Made by a program: the position numbers and the translations under genes. Positions 8,182 through 15,738 of a stretch of 49,374 nucleotides of DNA are shown in pieces. Numbering within the stretch: the first letter of the stretch is position 1; every line of letters begins with the position of its first letter. The DNA is from Weizmannia acidilactici (lineage in GTDB: Bacteria; Bacillota; Bacilli; Bacillales; Bacillaceae_C). The notes beneath the pieces are model-generated. The model saw only the letters and a program-made list of their open reading frames with translations, did not search any database and had not been told where the DNA came from. The stretch lies in NCBI RefSeq assembly GCF_008974225.1, contig NZ_BKZR01000024.1:1-49374 (forward strand), read 5' to 3'.

Positions 8182-8603
8182 CACCAAAAGCAATGCCGCG
8201 GGTTTTGGCATTGCTTTTTCTGTCTGTGTTTCCAACCGCCGGTTTCTATTTTCTCCATGCATGTGACTTGGTCCGGCGCGTACACATATACATAGGCACC
8301 AATGGTTTCGTGCCCTGCATGGATCGTTTGTAAAGTTCTGTCGTAGTCGTTGTTTTCCCCATCCCCCTCATAGCTTTCAAGCCAATCCAGCTGCGCCAAT
8401 TGTTCTTCACTTATTTCATATAATTCACCATATACTCTCCCCGTCTGGCCGGTTACCATTGCTGGATATCCCTGTCCAGTGTCATACAGGTTGCCGGATG
8501 TCCAGCAGTTGCAGACTAGACATTTTGCCTCCTTTAAAAGATAATGGTTCTCTTCCCCTTCCCGTAACGTGCCGTATACAAAAATGCGGATTGGTTGATT
8601 CAA
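8130..8603 (-). CDS. AIG2-like gamma-glutamylcyclotransferase, C-terminus run-on
   Basis: Gamma-glutamylcyclotransferase-like (AIG2/YtfP) fold: the FVYGTLREGEENHYLL entry loop near residues 8-23, GELYEIS near 60 and the Glu-containing LDWLESYEG near 73-81, where the family's catalytic acid sits. TTG start after AAAGGAT. Family members end about 120-130 residues in; here the frame reads on for some 30 residues (from about KHRQKKQCQ) through the terminator hairpin of the opposing DUF1292 gene and into that gene. The tail is not family-like, so the normal stop was probably lost. Substrate is unknown; several relatives act on gamma-glutamylamines. Confidence 0.75.
   Translation of the reverse strand: MNQPIRIFVYGTLREGEENHYLLKEAKCLVCNCWTSGNLYDTGQGYPAMVTGQTGRVYGELYEISEEQLAQLDWLESYEGDGENNDYDRTLQTIHAGHETIGAYVYVYAPDQVTCMEKIETGGWKHRQKKQCQNPRHCFWCHAFSPPSTWPKAAETF
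8187..8218 (+). terminator. terminator of the DUF1292 gene
   Basis: AAAAGCAATGCC (8187-8198) pairs with GGCATTGCTTTT (8207-8218), with a short GC-rich loop, followed by TC-rich sequence. The AIG2-like frame on the other strand passes through it. Confidence 0.75.
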
Positions 8604-8644
8604 TTTTGTTATCCTTTCTAAAAAACGTACGTTCCTTCCTCATG

Positions 8645-9841
8645 TCAAATTTGCTGCAATGCCTGCCACACATCTTGCTTCAAATCTTCAATATGCTCAA
8701 CTCCGACTGAATAGCGGACAAAATTCGGCGGAATTCCAGCAACTTTCATCTGTTCTTCCGTCATCACCCCGCCCCACATGGCAGCAGTATGGACGGCAAG
8801 AGAGTCGACGCCTCCTAAACTAACCGCATTGAGCGAAAGTTGCAAAGACGCTACAAACCTTTCCGTCGCTTTGTAACCTCCTTTTATTGCGAATGCAATA
8901 ACAGCCCCGAAACCGCTCATCTGGCTTTTTGCCAAATCGTGCTGCGGATGGCTCGGCAATCCCGGGTAAAATACTTGTTCAATTTGCGGCTGTTCTTCCA
9001 AAAATTCCGCTAAAGCGAGGGCATTCGCATTAATTCTTTCCACGCGCATTGGAAGCGTCCGTAGTCCGCGCAATAACAGCCAGGCATCCATTGGCGATAG
9101 TACCGAACCGATTGAGGTATGTGTACGCCAAATTTGTTCAGCCAATTGTTCACTTGTACAAATGGCGCCTGCTGTAATATCATGGTGCCCGCCTAAATAT
9201 TTTGTCACACTATGTATGACAATATCAACGCCGAAGTCATGCGGGCGCTGGTTGATCGGTGATGCAAAAGTGTTGTCTGCTGCCACGAGAATGCCGCGCG
9301 GGCGTGCGAGATTGACAACAGCGCGCAAATCCGTGATAACAAGTGTAGGGTTTGCCGGCGTCTCAACCATGATTAATTTTGTATTCGGCCTAATCGCTTC
9401 TTCAAATGCATGAATATCCGATTGTTCGACAATAGTGACTTCCACGCCAAAGCGCGGCAGCATCTCATCCATAATTTTCGCGGTGCTCATATAGTGCCGT
9501 GTCTGGGCAATCACATGGTCACCCGCACGCAACAAGGCAAGGAGCGTTGTGGAAATGGCCCCCATACCGGAACCTGTAAGAAGGGCGGTTTCTGTTCCTT
9601 CCAACTCCGCAAGAATTTTTGCGGCACGTTCATGTACCGGATTGCCGTATCTTGTATAATATTCGGGATGACGCGGTGTTCCAGCCATTTTTGCAAAATC
9701 AGCGGAATCTTCCGCTTCAAATGTGGCGGTATAATAAATGGGCGGAGATACCGGGCCGCCTTTCCTGCCATCCGCGTGGATCACCACGGTTTCATTGTGG
9801 CGCCAGTTCTTTCCGGCCGGTTTCAAACTTTCTTTTTCCAT
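8645..9841 (-). CDS. PLP-dependent trans-sulfuration enzyme (cystathionine gamma-synthase/lyase family)
   Basis: A 398-residue Cys/Met-metabolism PLP enzyme. Visible are the active-site YTRYGNPVHERAA (about 62-74), the PLP-ring GSGMGAIS (90-97), the Asp in VAADNTFASP and the Schiff-base Lys214 in HSVTKYLGGHHD. C-terminal SLGGVDSLAVHTA is the substrate-binding region. Sequence alone does not let me decide between cystathionine gamma-synthase, gamma-lyase and methionine gamma-lyase. Start ATG is preceded by AGAAGGGAG. The gene stands alone; no S-box or T-box leader was seen upstream, which argues somewhat against a regulated biosynthetic gene. Confidence 0.87.
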   Translation of the reverse strand: MEKESLKPAGKNWRHNETVVIHADGRKGGPVSPPIYYTATFEAEDSADFAKMAGTPRHPEYYTRYGNPVHERAAKILAELEGTETALLTGSGMGAISTTLLALLRAGDHVIAQTRHYMSTAKIMDEMLPRFGVEVTIVEQSDIHAFEEAIRPNTKLIMVETPANPTLVITDLRAVVNLARPRGILVAADNTFASPINQRPHDFGVDIVIHSVTKYLGGHHDITAGAICTSEQLAEQIWRTHTSIGSVLSPMDAWLLLRGLRTLPMRVERINANALALAEFLEEQPQIEQVFYPGLPSHPQHDLAKSQMSGFGAVIAFAIKGGYKATERFVASLQLSLNAVSLGGVDSLAVHTAAMWGGVMTEEQMKVAGIPPNFVRYSVGVEHIEDLKQDVWQALQQI

Positions 9842-9849
9842 TCACCAGG

Positions 9850-10348
9850 CTCCCTTCTGCTTCTTTCAGTGTAGTTAAAGAATAAATTTTCAATCAATTG
9901 TTATTATTATACCAAGAAGTAATATTTAGGTAAACATGCAGTTAAATAAAACAGGCTTACACAATGAAAAAACTTCGAGCCAAGCCTGGTGTCATGATAA
10001 AGATTTATTTTAACTGTCCTTTTTGGTTTACAGTAAGAAAGAATATGCACATATAAAAGGGACCACCATTTGGCGCCGGTATCCCTGTTATACAGCAGCA
10101 CTGCAAGATTTGCAGTAATCCTTGGGAGAAATAACCCTTCGACCATTGGGTATAGCGGGGAGGAATATTTCTTTGTAGAAGAATTGCCTCCTACTCATAA
10201 ACAATAACCTTCCATGCGTGGCTGGTGAGTTATTTCTTTTTTGTTGCAAAAATCACAACAGATCACTGATACAATCAACACTACAGATGCCTGCATCGAA
10301 ATCGATTACCTTTTTCGGGCCAGAAAGAGAAAATCGATTTTTTTATGT
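9850..10348. other. gene-free stretch of about 500 bases
   Basis: No convincing gene. Open frames on the minus strand (for example 9907-10146, or a 36-codon frame from an ATG near 10190) lack a ribosome binding site and a recognisable protein. AT-rich DNA with several short inverted repeats. Together with the adjoining hsd scar it looks like decayed accessory DNA. Confidence 0.3.
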
Positions 10349-10820
10349 TTACATTCCCGCAGCCTGCAGTTTTGCCTGTTCGAGAACGTCTTCGACTGCT
10401 TCGTTTCTTTGTTTGGCGGGTAGCCGTGTTTACGGAGCACTTTTTTGATAAAGAGCCGCAAGCGGGCCTGTGCCTGTTCTTTCTTATCCCAGTCGTGGGT
10501 GCGATGTTCTTTCACCGTTTTTGGACAAGTCTTTCGCAATCGCGATCAAAACCTCGTCTTCAGTTTCGCTCGTTCCGAGATGTAATTCCAACGCGCATCG
10601 GCAGGTACCCAAAAAATTACGTCCGCCGTGTAAGCGTAGCGGTCTTCGGCAAAATACGGATCCAGTTCCATCAGTTCCTCCCATTTTTCCTGGAACGTGT
10701 CCGACACGTATTTTAAAAAGATCAACCCTAATACCACATGTTTATATTCAGCGGCATCCATATTGTTGCGCAATTTGTCCGCCGCTGACCATAACTTTTC
10801 TTCAAAACCGATTCTGCCAT
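10349..10820 (-). pseudogene. hsdM-hsdR fusion scar of a type I restriction-modification locus
   Basis: From ATG 10820 the DNA encodes, with one frame change, the start of a type I methylase: EEKLWSAADKLRNNMDAAEY, then VVLGLIFLKYVSDTF, then ADVIFWVPADARW, all HsdM hallmarks. At about 10551-10572 this switches abruptly to the last 70-75 residues of the type I restriction subunit: EVLIAIAKDL, TVKEHRTHDWDKKEQAQARLR, LRKHGYPPNKE, VEDVLEQAKLQ, ending at TAA 10349-10351. Two further single-base indels lie in the HsdR part. So most of hsdM, any hsdS and most of hsdR were deleted, leaving both outer ends. No function remains. Confidence 0.82.
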
Positions 10821-11079
10821 GTACAGTAAACTCCCTCTGGAATATGTTTTTATTTTTATTATAGCAAAAAAGCCACCCACCATATGGGAGACTTTTGAAA
10901 AATGCATTTTAAAATGCCAAAAGTTCAGTTTGATGTTGCGTTTTTTATAAATTAATACGGCTTCCAAGTATAAGGTGTTTGCGAATTTTCCATAAAATTC
11001 TTACGATTTATATTCGGCAATTGAAAACAATATCAATGTCAGATCTGGAGCTTTTGGCCCCGCTGATTTATGAAAAAAA

Positions 11080-11098
11080 GAACCGGAATTTCCGGTCC
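11080..11098 (-). terminator. terminator of the coiled-coil protein gene
   Basis: On the minus strand GGACCGGAA pairs with TTCCGGTTC around a minimal loop, followed by TTTTTTT (the A run at 11072-11079). It begins six bases after the gene's stop. Confidence 0.78.
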
Positions 11099-11103
11099 TT
11101 CTT

Positions 11104-11355
11104 TTAAAATCCTCCTTCATACGGCGTAAACGGGATTTGCAGCCTGTTTTCCAAAACGCGGACGCGCTGGTTTACACGCTGCAGACGGCGCTGGAGTTGC
11201 TGGATTTCCCTGTCCTGGCGCTCATTTTGCCGTTCCAGCTGGTTAATTCTGCGTTCCAGCCGCTGGAATTGTGGCAGCTGCAATTGCCTGTAAGGATCAT
11301 ATGGCTCCTGATAATAATCAGCCGGGCTATACGGATCGTGGTAAAATTCATACAC
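11104..11355 (-). CDS. small coiled-coil protein with Tyr/Pro-rich ends
   Basis: An 83-residue protein: a Tyr/Pro/Asp-rich head (YEFYHDPYSPADYYQEPYDPY), a long Gln/Arg-rich heptad region (about 29-72; FQRLERRINQLERQNER, LQRRLQRVNQRVRVLENRL) and an aromatic PFTPYEGGF tail. This layout recalls small spore-coat or envelope-associated proteins of bacilli, but I cannot assign a family. GTG start with AAGGAGAG about ten bases upstream; an ATG nearer to that site opens a four-codon frame only. Its own terminator follows, so it is a single gene. Confidence 0.65.
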   Translation of the reverse strand: MYEFYHDPYSPADYYQEPYDPYRQLQLPQFQRLERRINQLERQNERQDREIQQLQRRLQRVNQRVRVLENRLQIPFTPYEGGF

Positions 11356-11754
11356 TGGGCATTCTCTCCTTCTTGGTTAATCATTATAAATTACGTAGGC
11401 GTTCATAATAGGTCACGGTAAATGCCCAAATTCCCGCAGCCTAAACTAAATTAAAAAAAGGAATCACGAAAACGATGGACCGCTGATTTTCTTAAATTTT
11501 TTCGTATTTCTATTATTTAAGAAAAAGGTGTTCAGATAACCGCCAGGGATATAAAAAAAGTGAAAAGATCAAATAAAATACGTTCCGGCGAAGATTCAGT
11601 AAACAGCACAGAAATGTTCTATCGGATACTCCGCTCAAGTCTTATTCCTATCCGTCACGGAATATTGATTTAACGTATAAGTAAAAAACAACCGGATACA
11701 TTAATATCCATCCTGAATATAATACAATTATCAGCGTGTGGTGAGGTGTAGGAA
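11356..11754. other. gene-free stretch with a possible promoter for the DUF6944 gene
   Basis: AT-rich, about 400 bases, no gene seen on either strand. A TATAAT box at 11718-11723 lies about 30 bases before the start codon of the next gene; no good -35 box is present 17 bases upstream (GATACA). Confidence 0.35.
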
Positions 11755-12159
11755 TTGGGCGTTTCTTTTGAAAACAGCTTTGATCAAAAAGAAAAAATTA
11801 AGGAAATGAGAACAAAATTAGAAAAACAAGTTGCTGTTGGCATCTGGCTTCAATTTATTGGGCATTTTATAGAGGTATTAGGCTTATATGAACTGCTTCA
11901 GCTAAACGAAGATTTAATTTCGGAAGGAGATGTTCAAATAGCATCAGGTTCTTTCATCGGGACAATTGGTCATTTATTAGAAGCAATTGCTGTATCCAGC
12001 CAAATTTTTACCAATGATAAAAATCAGAAACTGAATGAACAAAAACTCGCAGTCACCGGGGATTCATTGGTTTCATTAGGAGCAGCCATAGAAGTATCAG
12101 GAGGGTTGGAAATATTAAAAGAGGAAGAAACCGGCCACAGTACAAGACTCGTGCCATAA
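11755..12159 (+). CDS. DUF6944-type repetitive protein
   Basis: A 134-residue protein with three related hydrophobic, glycine-spaced helical units: GIWLQFIGHFIEVLGL, GSFIGTIGHLLEAIAV and GDSLVSLGAAIEVSGG, at about residues 29-44, 63-78 and 99-114. The G-x6-G spacing and repeated aliphatic face suggest helix packing in or on the membrane. The pattern fits the Bacillaceae DUF6944 'repetitive protein' family, function unknown. TTG start with GAGGTG/TAGG upstream. It is alone on its strand, followed by a DUF421 pseudogene about 110 bases away. Confidence 0.7.
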   Translation: MGVSFENSFDQKEKIKEMRTKLEKQVAVGIWLQFIGHFIEVLGLYELLQLNEDLISEGDVQIASGSFIGTIGHLLEAIAVSSQIFTNDKNQKLNEQKLAVTGDSLVSLGAAIEVSGGLEILKEEETGHSTRLVP

Positions 12160-12269
12160 CGGTCCCTAAACAAAAGCCTCTTTCGTTTCAATATTGCATT
12201 CTTCCATTGAAAAAATTGCATCAATACCCAATAGGCAACAATTGATACGGAAAAGGATGTGTCATTACA

Positions 12270-12972
12270 TGGATTTTTTTCAAAGCCAGGAAACGCTCAC
12301 CATTTATGGTTGGATGCTTCGGGCGGTTGTTTCTTTTTTATTTTAGTGTTTGTATCTAGAGTCTTAGGCCAACGTATGATTTCCCAATTAAGACTTCTTG
12401 ATTTCGTTATTGCTTCGATCATTGGAAACATTATTGCCCACCCGCTTTCAAATCCACATCTTAGTCTTAAAGGATCCCTCGGTACAACCATTGTGTTGGT
12501 CATCATGTACCTTGGAGGCGTTTTTATAATGTTGAAATGGCCATGGTTCAGAAAACTGATTAACCATAGACCGATAACGATAGTCCAAAACGGTGAAATA
12601 CTTTATAAAGGATTAAAAAAAGCAAGAATATTTATTGATGTTTAACTAGAAGAATTACGTGAAAAAAGTTGAAGATGTTAAGAAATTGGCTTTAGCAATT
12701 TGAGAAGCAAATGGAAAAATTTCAATCTTTCTGGATCCCAAATACCAGTCCCTTACACCCAATTCCAGCTTGGAATCCGGAGTATTCAATTTGCCAAGAA
12801 TCCTTATTAAGGAAGGCAAAATAAATTTCAAGGAGCTGGAGGAAATTCATAAGGATAAACGCTGGCTTATTACCTCCTTAGAAAGCTTATATCAAACCGA
12901 AGTAAAAATGTTCTGCTCGCCACATATGATAAGAAAGATCAACTAAAGATTTTTTATACAAGTAATTTAATC
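12270..12972 (+). pseudogene. DUF421 (YetF-like) membrane protein gene, decayed
   Basis: Reassembled across frames this is a YetF/YdfR-type DUF421 protein: MDFFQSQETLTIYGWMLRA, then FVSRVLGQRMISQLRLLDF, IIGNIIAHPL, a TM pair, RPITIVQNGEIL, EANGKISI, and SLTPNSSLES. Lesions: a base lost in a T run near 12345; TAA at 12642-12644; TGA at 12701-12703; a base lost in an A run near 12908. The family's likely end is near 12972. An open frame 12259-12645 is only the middle portion. Such proteins are three-helix membrane proteins, some in sporulation/germination; this copy is surely inactive. Ends approximate. Confidence 0.8.
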
Positions 12973-13023
12973 ACGATTTGCATATCAATGATTTACAGCA
13001 GTAAAAAGGCAATCAATAAAGAA

Positions 13024-13120
13024 AAAGGATGCCCGTTTATCAGATATATTCCTAATAAACGAAACAGACTTCTATTAAAAATATCTGTCTGATTATTGGC
13101 GGTATTTTCGGGCATCCTTT
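13024..13120. terminator. 97-base palindromic element acting as bidirectional terminator
   Basis: Outer arms AAAGGATGCCCG (13024-13035) and CGGGCATCCTTT (13109-13120) are perfect complements; an inner pair CAGATAT/ATATCTG (near 13041 and 13081) extends the structure. On the minus strand it ends in a T run and would terminate the flavoprotein-folE transcript. Its ends resemble those of the element at 40164-40259. Confidence 0.6.
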
Positions 13121-13182
13121 ATTTATTCATTTACCTGCTTCCAGATGCCGGCCCACCCGCTGCAAAACGTAAATGACTTTAC

Positions 13183-14118
13183 TCAGTGTACGATATGCCC
13201 GGTTAAAAGGGATGCAATATGCTTCGCAGCCGCAGCCCCCTGCCCGGCCGCGCCGGCAATGCTGGAGTAGTGCGGCCCTAAACAATTGTCCCCGATCGCA
13301 TACAGCCATTCACAGCTTGTATTTCCGGACGGTCCCGAAACAATATAGCCATTTTCATCCGTCTCAACAAGTTCTTTTACAAGAGCGCTGTTCGGTTTCG
13401 TGCCGATTCGAATAAAAACGGCCGAAACCGGCAGATACGAAACATCTCCCGATTGGTTTACCAGTTCTACCGCTTCAACTTTATCTTCGCCGGCAATCTC
13501 GGTAACTCGCGTCTCTATCAGCAAATGGATATTTTCGCATGCTTTCGCACGGGTGATATATCCGCTTCTCGCTTTGAAACGGCCTGAACGGTTGATTAAA
13601 TAAACACGTGCGCCCGCTTCAGCAAGCAAAATGGCTCCTTCAAAAGCCCGGTCCCCGCCGCCTGCAACCGCCACTGTTTTTCCCTTGAACAGACAGCTGT
13701 CCCGGGTTGCGGAGTAATTTTCGCCCCTTGCGAGCATTTCCTTTTCGCCGGGGATGCCAAGCCGCTTCTGGATTGCACCTGCAGCAAAAATTAAATAGCG
13801 GAATCTAATGGCCTCCTTTTGCCCTCTTGTTTCAACTGTTGCATAGCGCCGCCCGTCGATCTCCAATACTCGCGTGTTCAGCTGATACCGGCATTGCAGT
13901 GTGTGTACATGTTTGAGAAAAATTTTCCGCATTTCTTCCCCATCTCTTGCAATAAGGCCCGGATAATCGATAATGCGGTTGTGGATCATGGACAGCTGGC
14001 CGCCGAGCGCCTCTTTCTCCTCTACAAGCAGATGATTAATGCCGAGGCGCTTGCACCAAATCGCCGCGGAGATGCCGGCGGGCCCGCCCCCGATAATTAA
14101 TACGTCCACATCCTGCAT
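13183..14118 (-). CDS. thioredoxin-reductase-like FAD/NAD(P) oxidoreductase without CxxC
   Basis: A 311-residue two-dinucleotide-domain flavoprotein: FAD-binding DVDVLIIGGGPAGISAA at the start, NAD(P)-binding VAVAGGGDRAFEGA near residue 155, and the C-terminal FAD motif YAIGDN near 281. It matches thioredoxin reductase in layout, yet where that enzyme has CATCDG this one has YSATRDSC, so the redox disulfide is absent. It is thus probably a ferredoxin/flavodoxin-NADP reductase-type or other oxidoreductase. ATG 14118 with GAAGGATGG is preferred over ATG 14127. It lies 19 bases behind folE on the same strand. Confidence 0.85.
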   Translation of the reverse strand: MQDVDVLIIGGGPAGISAAIWCKRLGINHLLVEEKEALGGQLSMIHNRIIDYPGLIARDGEEMRKIFLKHVHTLQCRYQLNTRVLEIDGRRYATVETRGQKEAIRFRYLIFAAGAIQKRLGIPGEKEMLARGENYSATRDSCLFKGKTVAVAGGGDRAFEGAILLAEAGARVYLINRSGRFKARSGYITRAKACENIHLLIETRVTEIAGEDKVEAVELVNQSGDVSYLPVSAVFIRIGTKPNSALVKELVETDENGYIVSGPSGNTSCEWLYAIGDNCLGPHYSSIAGAAGQGAAAAKHIASLLTGHIVH

Positions 14119-14137
14119 AAACACCATCCTTCAATTT

Positions 14138-14779
14138 CTATTTGATTAAGGACAAAAATTCGGCACGCATATCCGGCCGTTCGGCGAAAATGCCGCGGTA
14201 AGACATCGTTGTTGTTGACGCGTCCGATTTTTTGACTCCCCTGCCGCACATGCACATATGTTTCGCTTCCACGACGACCATCGTGCCCTGTGGTTCCAAA
14301 ATTTCTTCTACGGCATCCACAATTTGCGATGTCATTCTTTCCTGAACTTGGAACCGTTTGGCATAGCCGTCCACCATTCTTGCGATTTTGGACAGGCCGG
14401 TGATTTTTTCATACGGCAAGTACGCGACATGCGCCACACCGAAAAACGGCGCAAAATGATGCTCGCATATCGAATAAAATTCAATATCTTTAACGAGCAC
14501 GAGCTCCTGATGGTCCACATCAAACGTTTTCGTTAAATGAAGTTTCGGGTCTTCACGATAGCCTTCTGTGTATTCCAGAAAAGCTTTCAGTACCCTGTAC
14601 GGCGTTTCCAGCAGCCCGTCACGGTCCGGGTCGTCACCGCACAAATCAATCAGGCTCCTGACCGCTTCCATAAATTGGCCGGATTGCTCAAATTTTTTGT
14701 TTAATGCTGATATGTCATCTATTTGATCTTTAAAAATTTCTTCTATAAGTTGATGTTCCTTTTGTCCGGAAAAGATCAT
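14138..14779 (-). CDS. folE: GTP cyclohydrolase I
   Basis: Converts GTP to 7,8-dihydroneopterin triphosphate, first step to folate, biopterin-type cofactors and queuosine. Zinc ligands are visible as Cys105 and His108 (SICEHHFAPF) and Cys176 (KHMCMCGRG); GLSKIARMVDGYAKRFQVQERMT and TTTMSYRG are family signatures. I chose ATG 14779 (MIFSGQKEHQ), which has AAGGAG eleven bases upstream; an in-frame GTG at 14827 has none. Even so, about 35 residues precede the usual family start, ending near GQFMEAVRSLIDLCGDDP. Transcribed with the CxxC-less flavoprotein behind it. Confidence 0.9.
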   Translation of the reverse strand: MIFSGQKEHQLIEEIFKDQIDDISALNKKFEQSGQFMEAVRSLIDLCGDDPDRDGLLETPYRVLKAFLEYTEGYREDPKLHLTKTFDVDHQELVLVKDIEFYSICEHHFAPFFGVAHVAYLPYEKITGLSKIARMVDGYAKRFQVQERMTSQIVDAVEEILEPQGTMVVVEAKHMCMCGRGVKKSDASTTTMSYRGIFAERPDMRAEFLSLIK

Positions 14780-14889
14780 GTATTGGAACAGCTCCTTTTT
14801 TGCTTTAAAATTGGAACGGGTTTTCACTATCCGATTAGTTTTAAGTGTACAGCATACCTTTTGATTATATCAAATGGTTGAACTTATAT

Positions 14890-15048
14890 GCATTCGTAAA
14901 ATATGTAAAGGCGATTGGGAACATTTTTCGATTCCTGCATTCCGGGTTCCCGCCGTAGCGGGAATTTCATATTTTAAAAATAGACGTTTAAAAGCAAGAT
15001 GTATGGTTATATTAAGACCAAATCGTAAAAATATTAGGAGGCAAAAAT
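14890..15048 (+). promoter_or_regulatory. probable 5' leader of the cold-shock gene
   Basis: A gene-free stretch in front of csp contains a stable hairpin, TTCCCGC-CGTA-GCGGGAA (14947-14964), and AT-rich single-stranded-looking sequence up to the ribosome binding site. Long leaders that change fold on cooling are known for csp genes; that this is one is inference. No T run follows the hairpin directly. Confidence 0.35.
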
Positions 15049-15249
15049 GTGGAACACGGTACAGTAAAATGGTTTAACAATGAAAAAGGTTACGGTTTTA
15101 TCGAACGGGAAGGCGGAGGTGATGTTTTCGTCCACTACACCGCGATCCAGGGTGAAGGTTATAAAACACTTGAAGAAGGCCAAAAAGTCACTTTCGATGT
15201 AGTAGAAGGCGCACGTGGGCAACAAGCTGCAAATGTGCAAAAAGACTGA
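15049..15249 (+). CDS. cold-shock protein (CspA/B family)
   Basis: A 66-residue single cold-shock domain that binds single-stranded nucleic acid and acts as an RNA chaperone. Both RNA-binding motifs are present: KGYGFIE (RNP1, about 17-23) and VFVHY (RNP2, about 30-34, in DVFVHYTAIQ). GTG start after AGGAGG. Length and ending (GQQAANVQKD) are typical. It stands alone with its own leader and terminator. B. subtilis has three such genes (cspB, C, D) and the sequence does not let me choose. Confidence 0.95.
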   Translation: MEHGTVKWFNNEKGYGFIEREGGGDVFVHYTAIQGEGYKTLEEGQKVTFDVVEGARGQQAANVQKD

Positions 15250-15250
15250 A

Positions 15251-15278
15251 ACGGTGCTTACAACAGCATCGTTTTTTT
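15251..15278 (+). terminator. terminator of the cold-shock gene
   Basis: ACGGTGCT (15251-15258) pairs with AGCATCGT (15264-15271), one G-T pair, followed by TTTTTTT. Confidence 0.82.
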
Positions 15279-15290
15279 CAGGAAAAAAAG

Positions 15291-15315
15291 AAACCCCGTA
15301 ACATTACAGGGTTCC
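15291..15315 (-). terminator. terminator of the small membrane protein gene
   Basis: On the minus strand GAACCCTGT pairs with the complementary arm ACGGGGTTT around AATGTT, followed by a T run (A run at 15283-15290). It faces the csp terminator, giving a convergent pair. Confidence 0.72.
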
Positions 15316-15329
15316 TGCCGAGCGAAAAA

Positions 15330-15578
15330 TTATCCCACTTTTTTATATGGATCGCCTTCCGGATATTCTTCCGGCAATTCTTTCCCTGATGCGCAAAGCA
15401 TTAACAAATATGCCATCCCGAGCCCATACGTTATCATTCCCCCAAGCAAGAACCCCCAAAACAAAATCAACTCCCAGTCTGTTTTGTTAGCGTTTACAAT
15501 GAAATGAAATGCAAGAAAAAGTACACTAATGATCAGTTCAGCGGTTGCAAGCACATAATAACCCTTAAATTCCCTCAT
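15330..15578 (-). CDS. small two-helix membrane protein, unknown function
   Basis: An 82-residue protein with two clear membrane helices (about 6-27, YYVLATAELIISVLFLAFHF; and 36-61, LILFWGFLLGGMITYGLGMAYL) and a charged, Pro-rich tail (ELPEEYPEGDPYKKVG). Strong AAAGGGGGG site in front of the ATG. It stands between csp and the ABC pseudogenes with its own terminator. No family recognised. Confidence 0.75.
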   Translation of the reverse strand: MREFKGYYVLATAELIISVLFLAFHFIVNANKTDWELILFWGFLLGGMITYGLGMAYLLMLCASGKELPEEYPEGDPYKKVG

Positions 15579-15738
15579 TTTACAACCCCCCTTTGCTATA
15601 TTATATTATCGTATGTTCACAAAATGTTCAAATTTTAAACGCATTTTTTAAATTTCTTTGCTTTTTTGTGGACATTTTGATGAAATTATGCATATAACGC
15701 CGGGAGGGTTATTTGTTAACATAATAAAATTATAGTCG

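Noticed and set aside
9907..10146. Open frame of 79 codons on the minus strand
   Set aside because: No ribosome binding site or family; composition rich in rare patterns; within decayed DNA next to the hsd scar.
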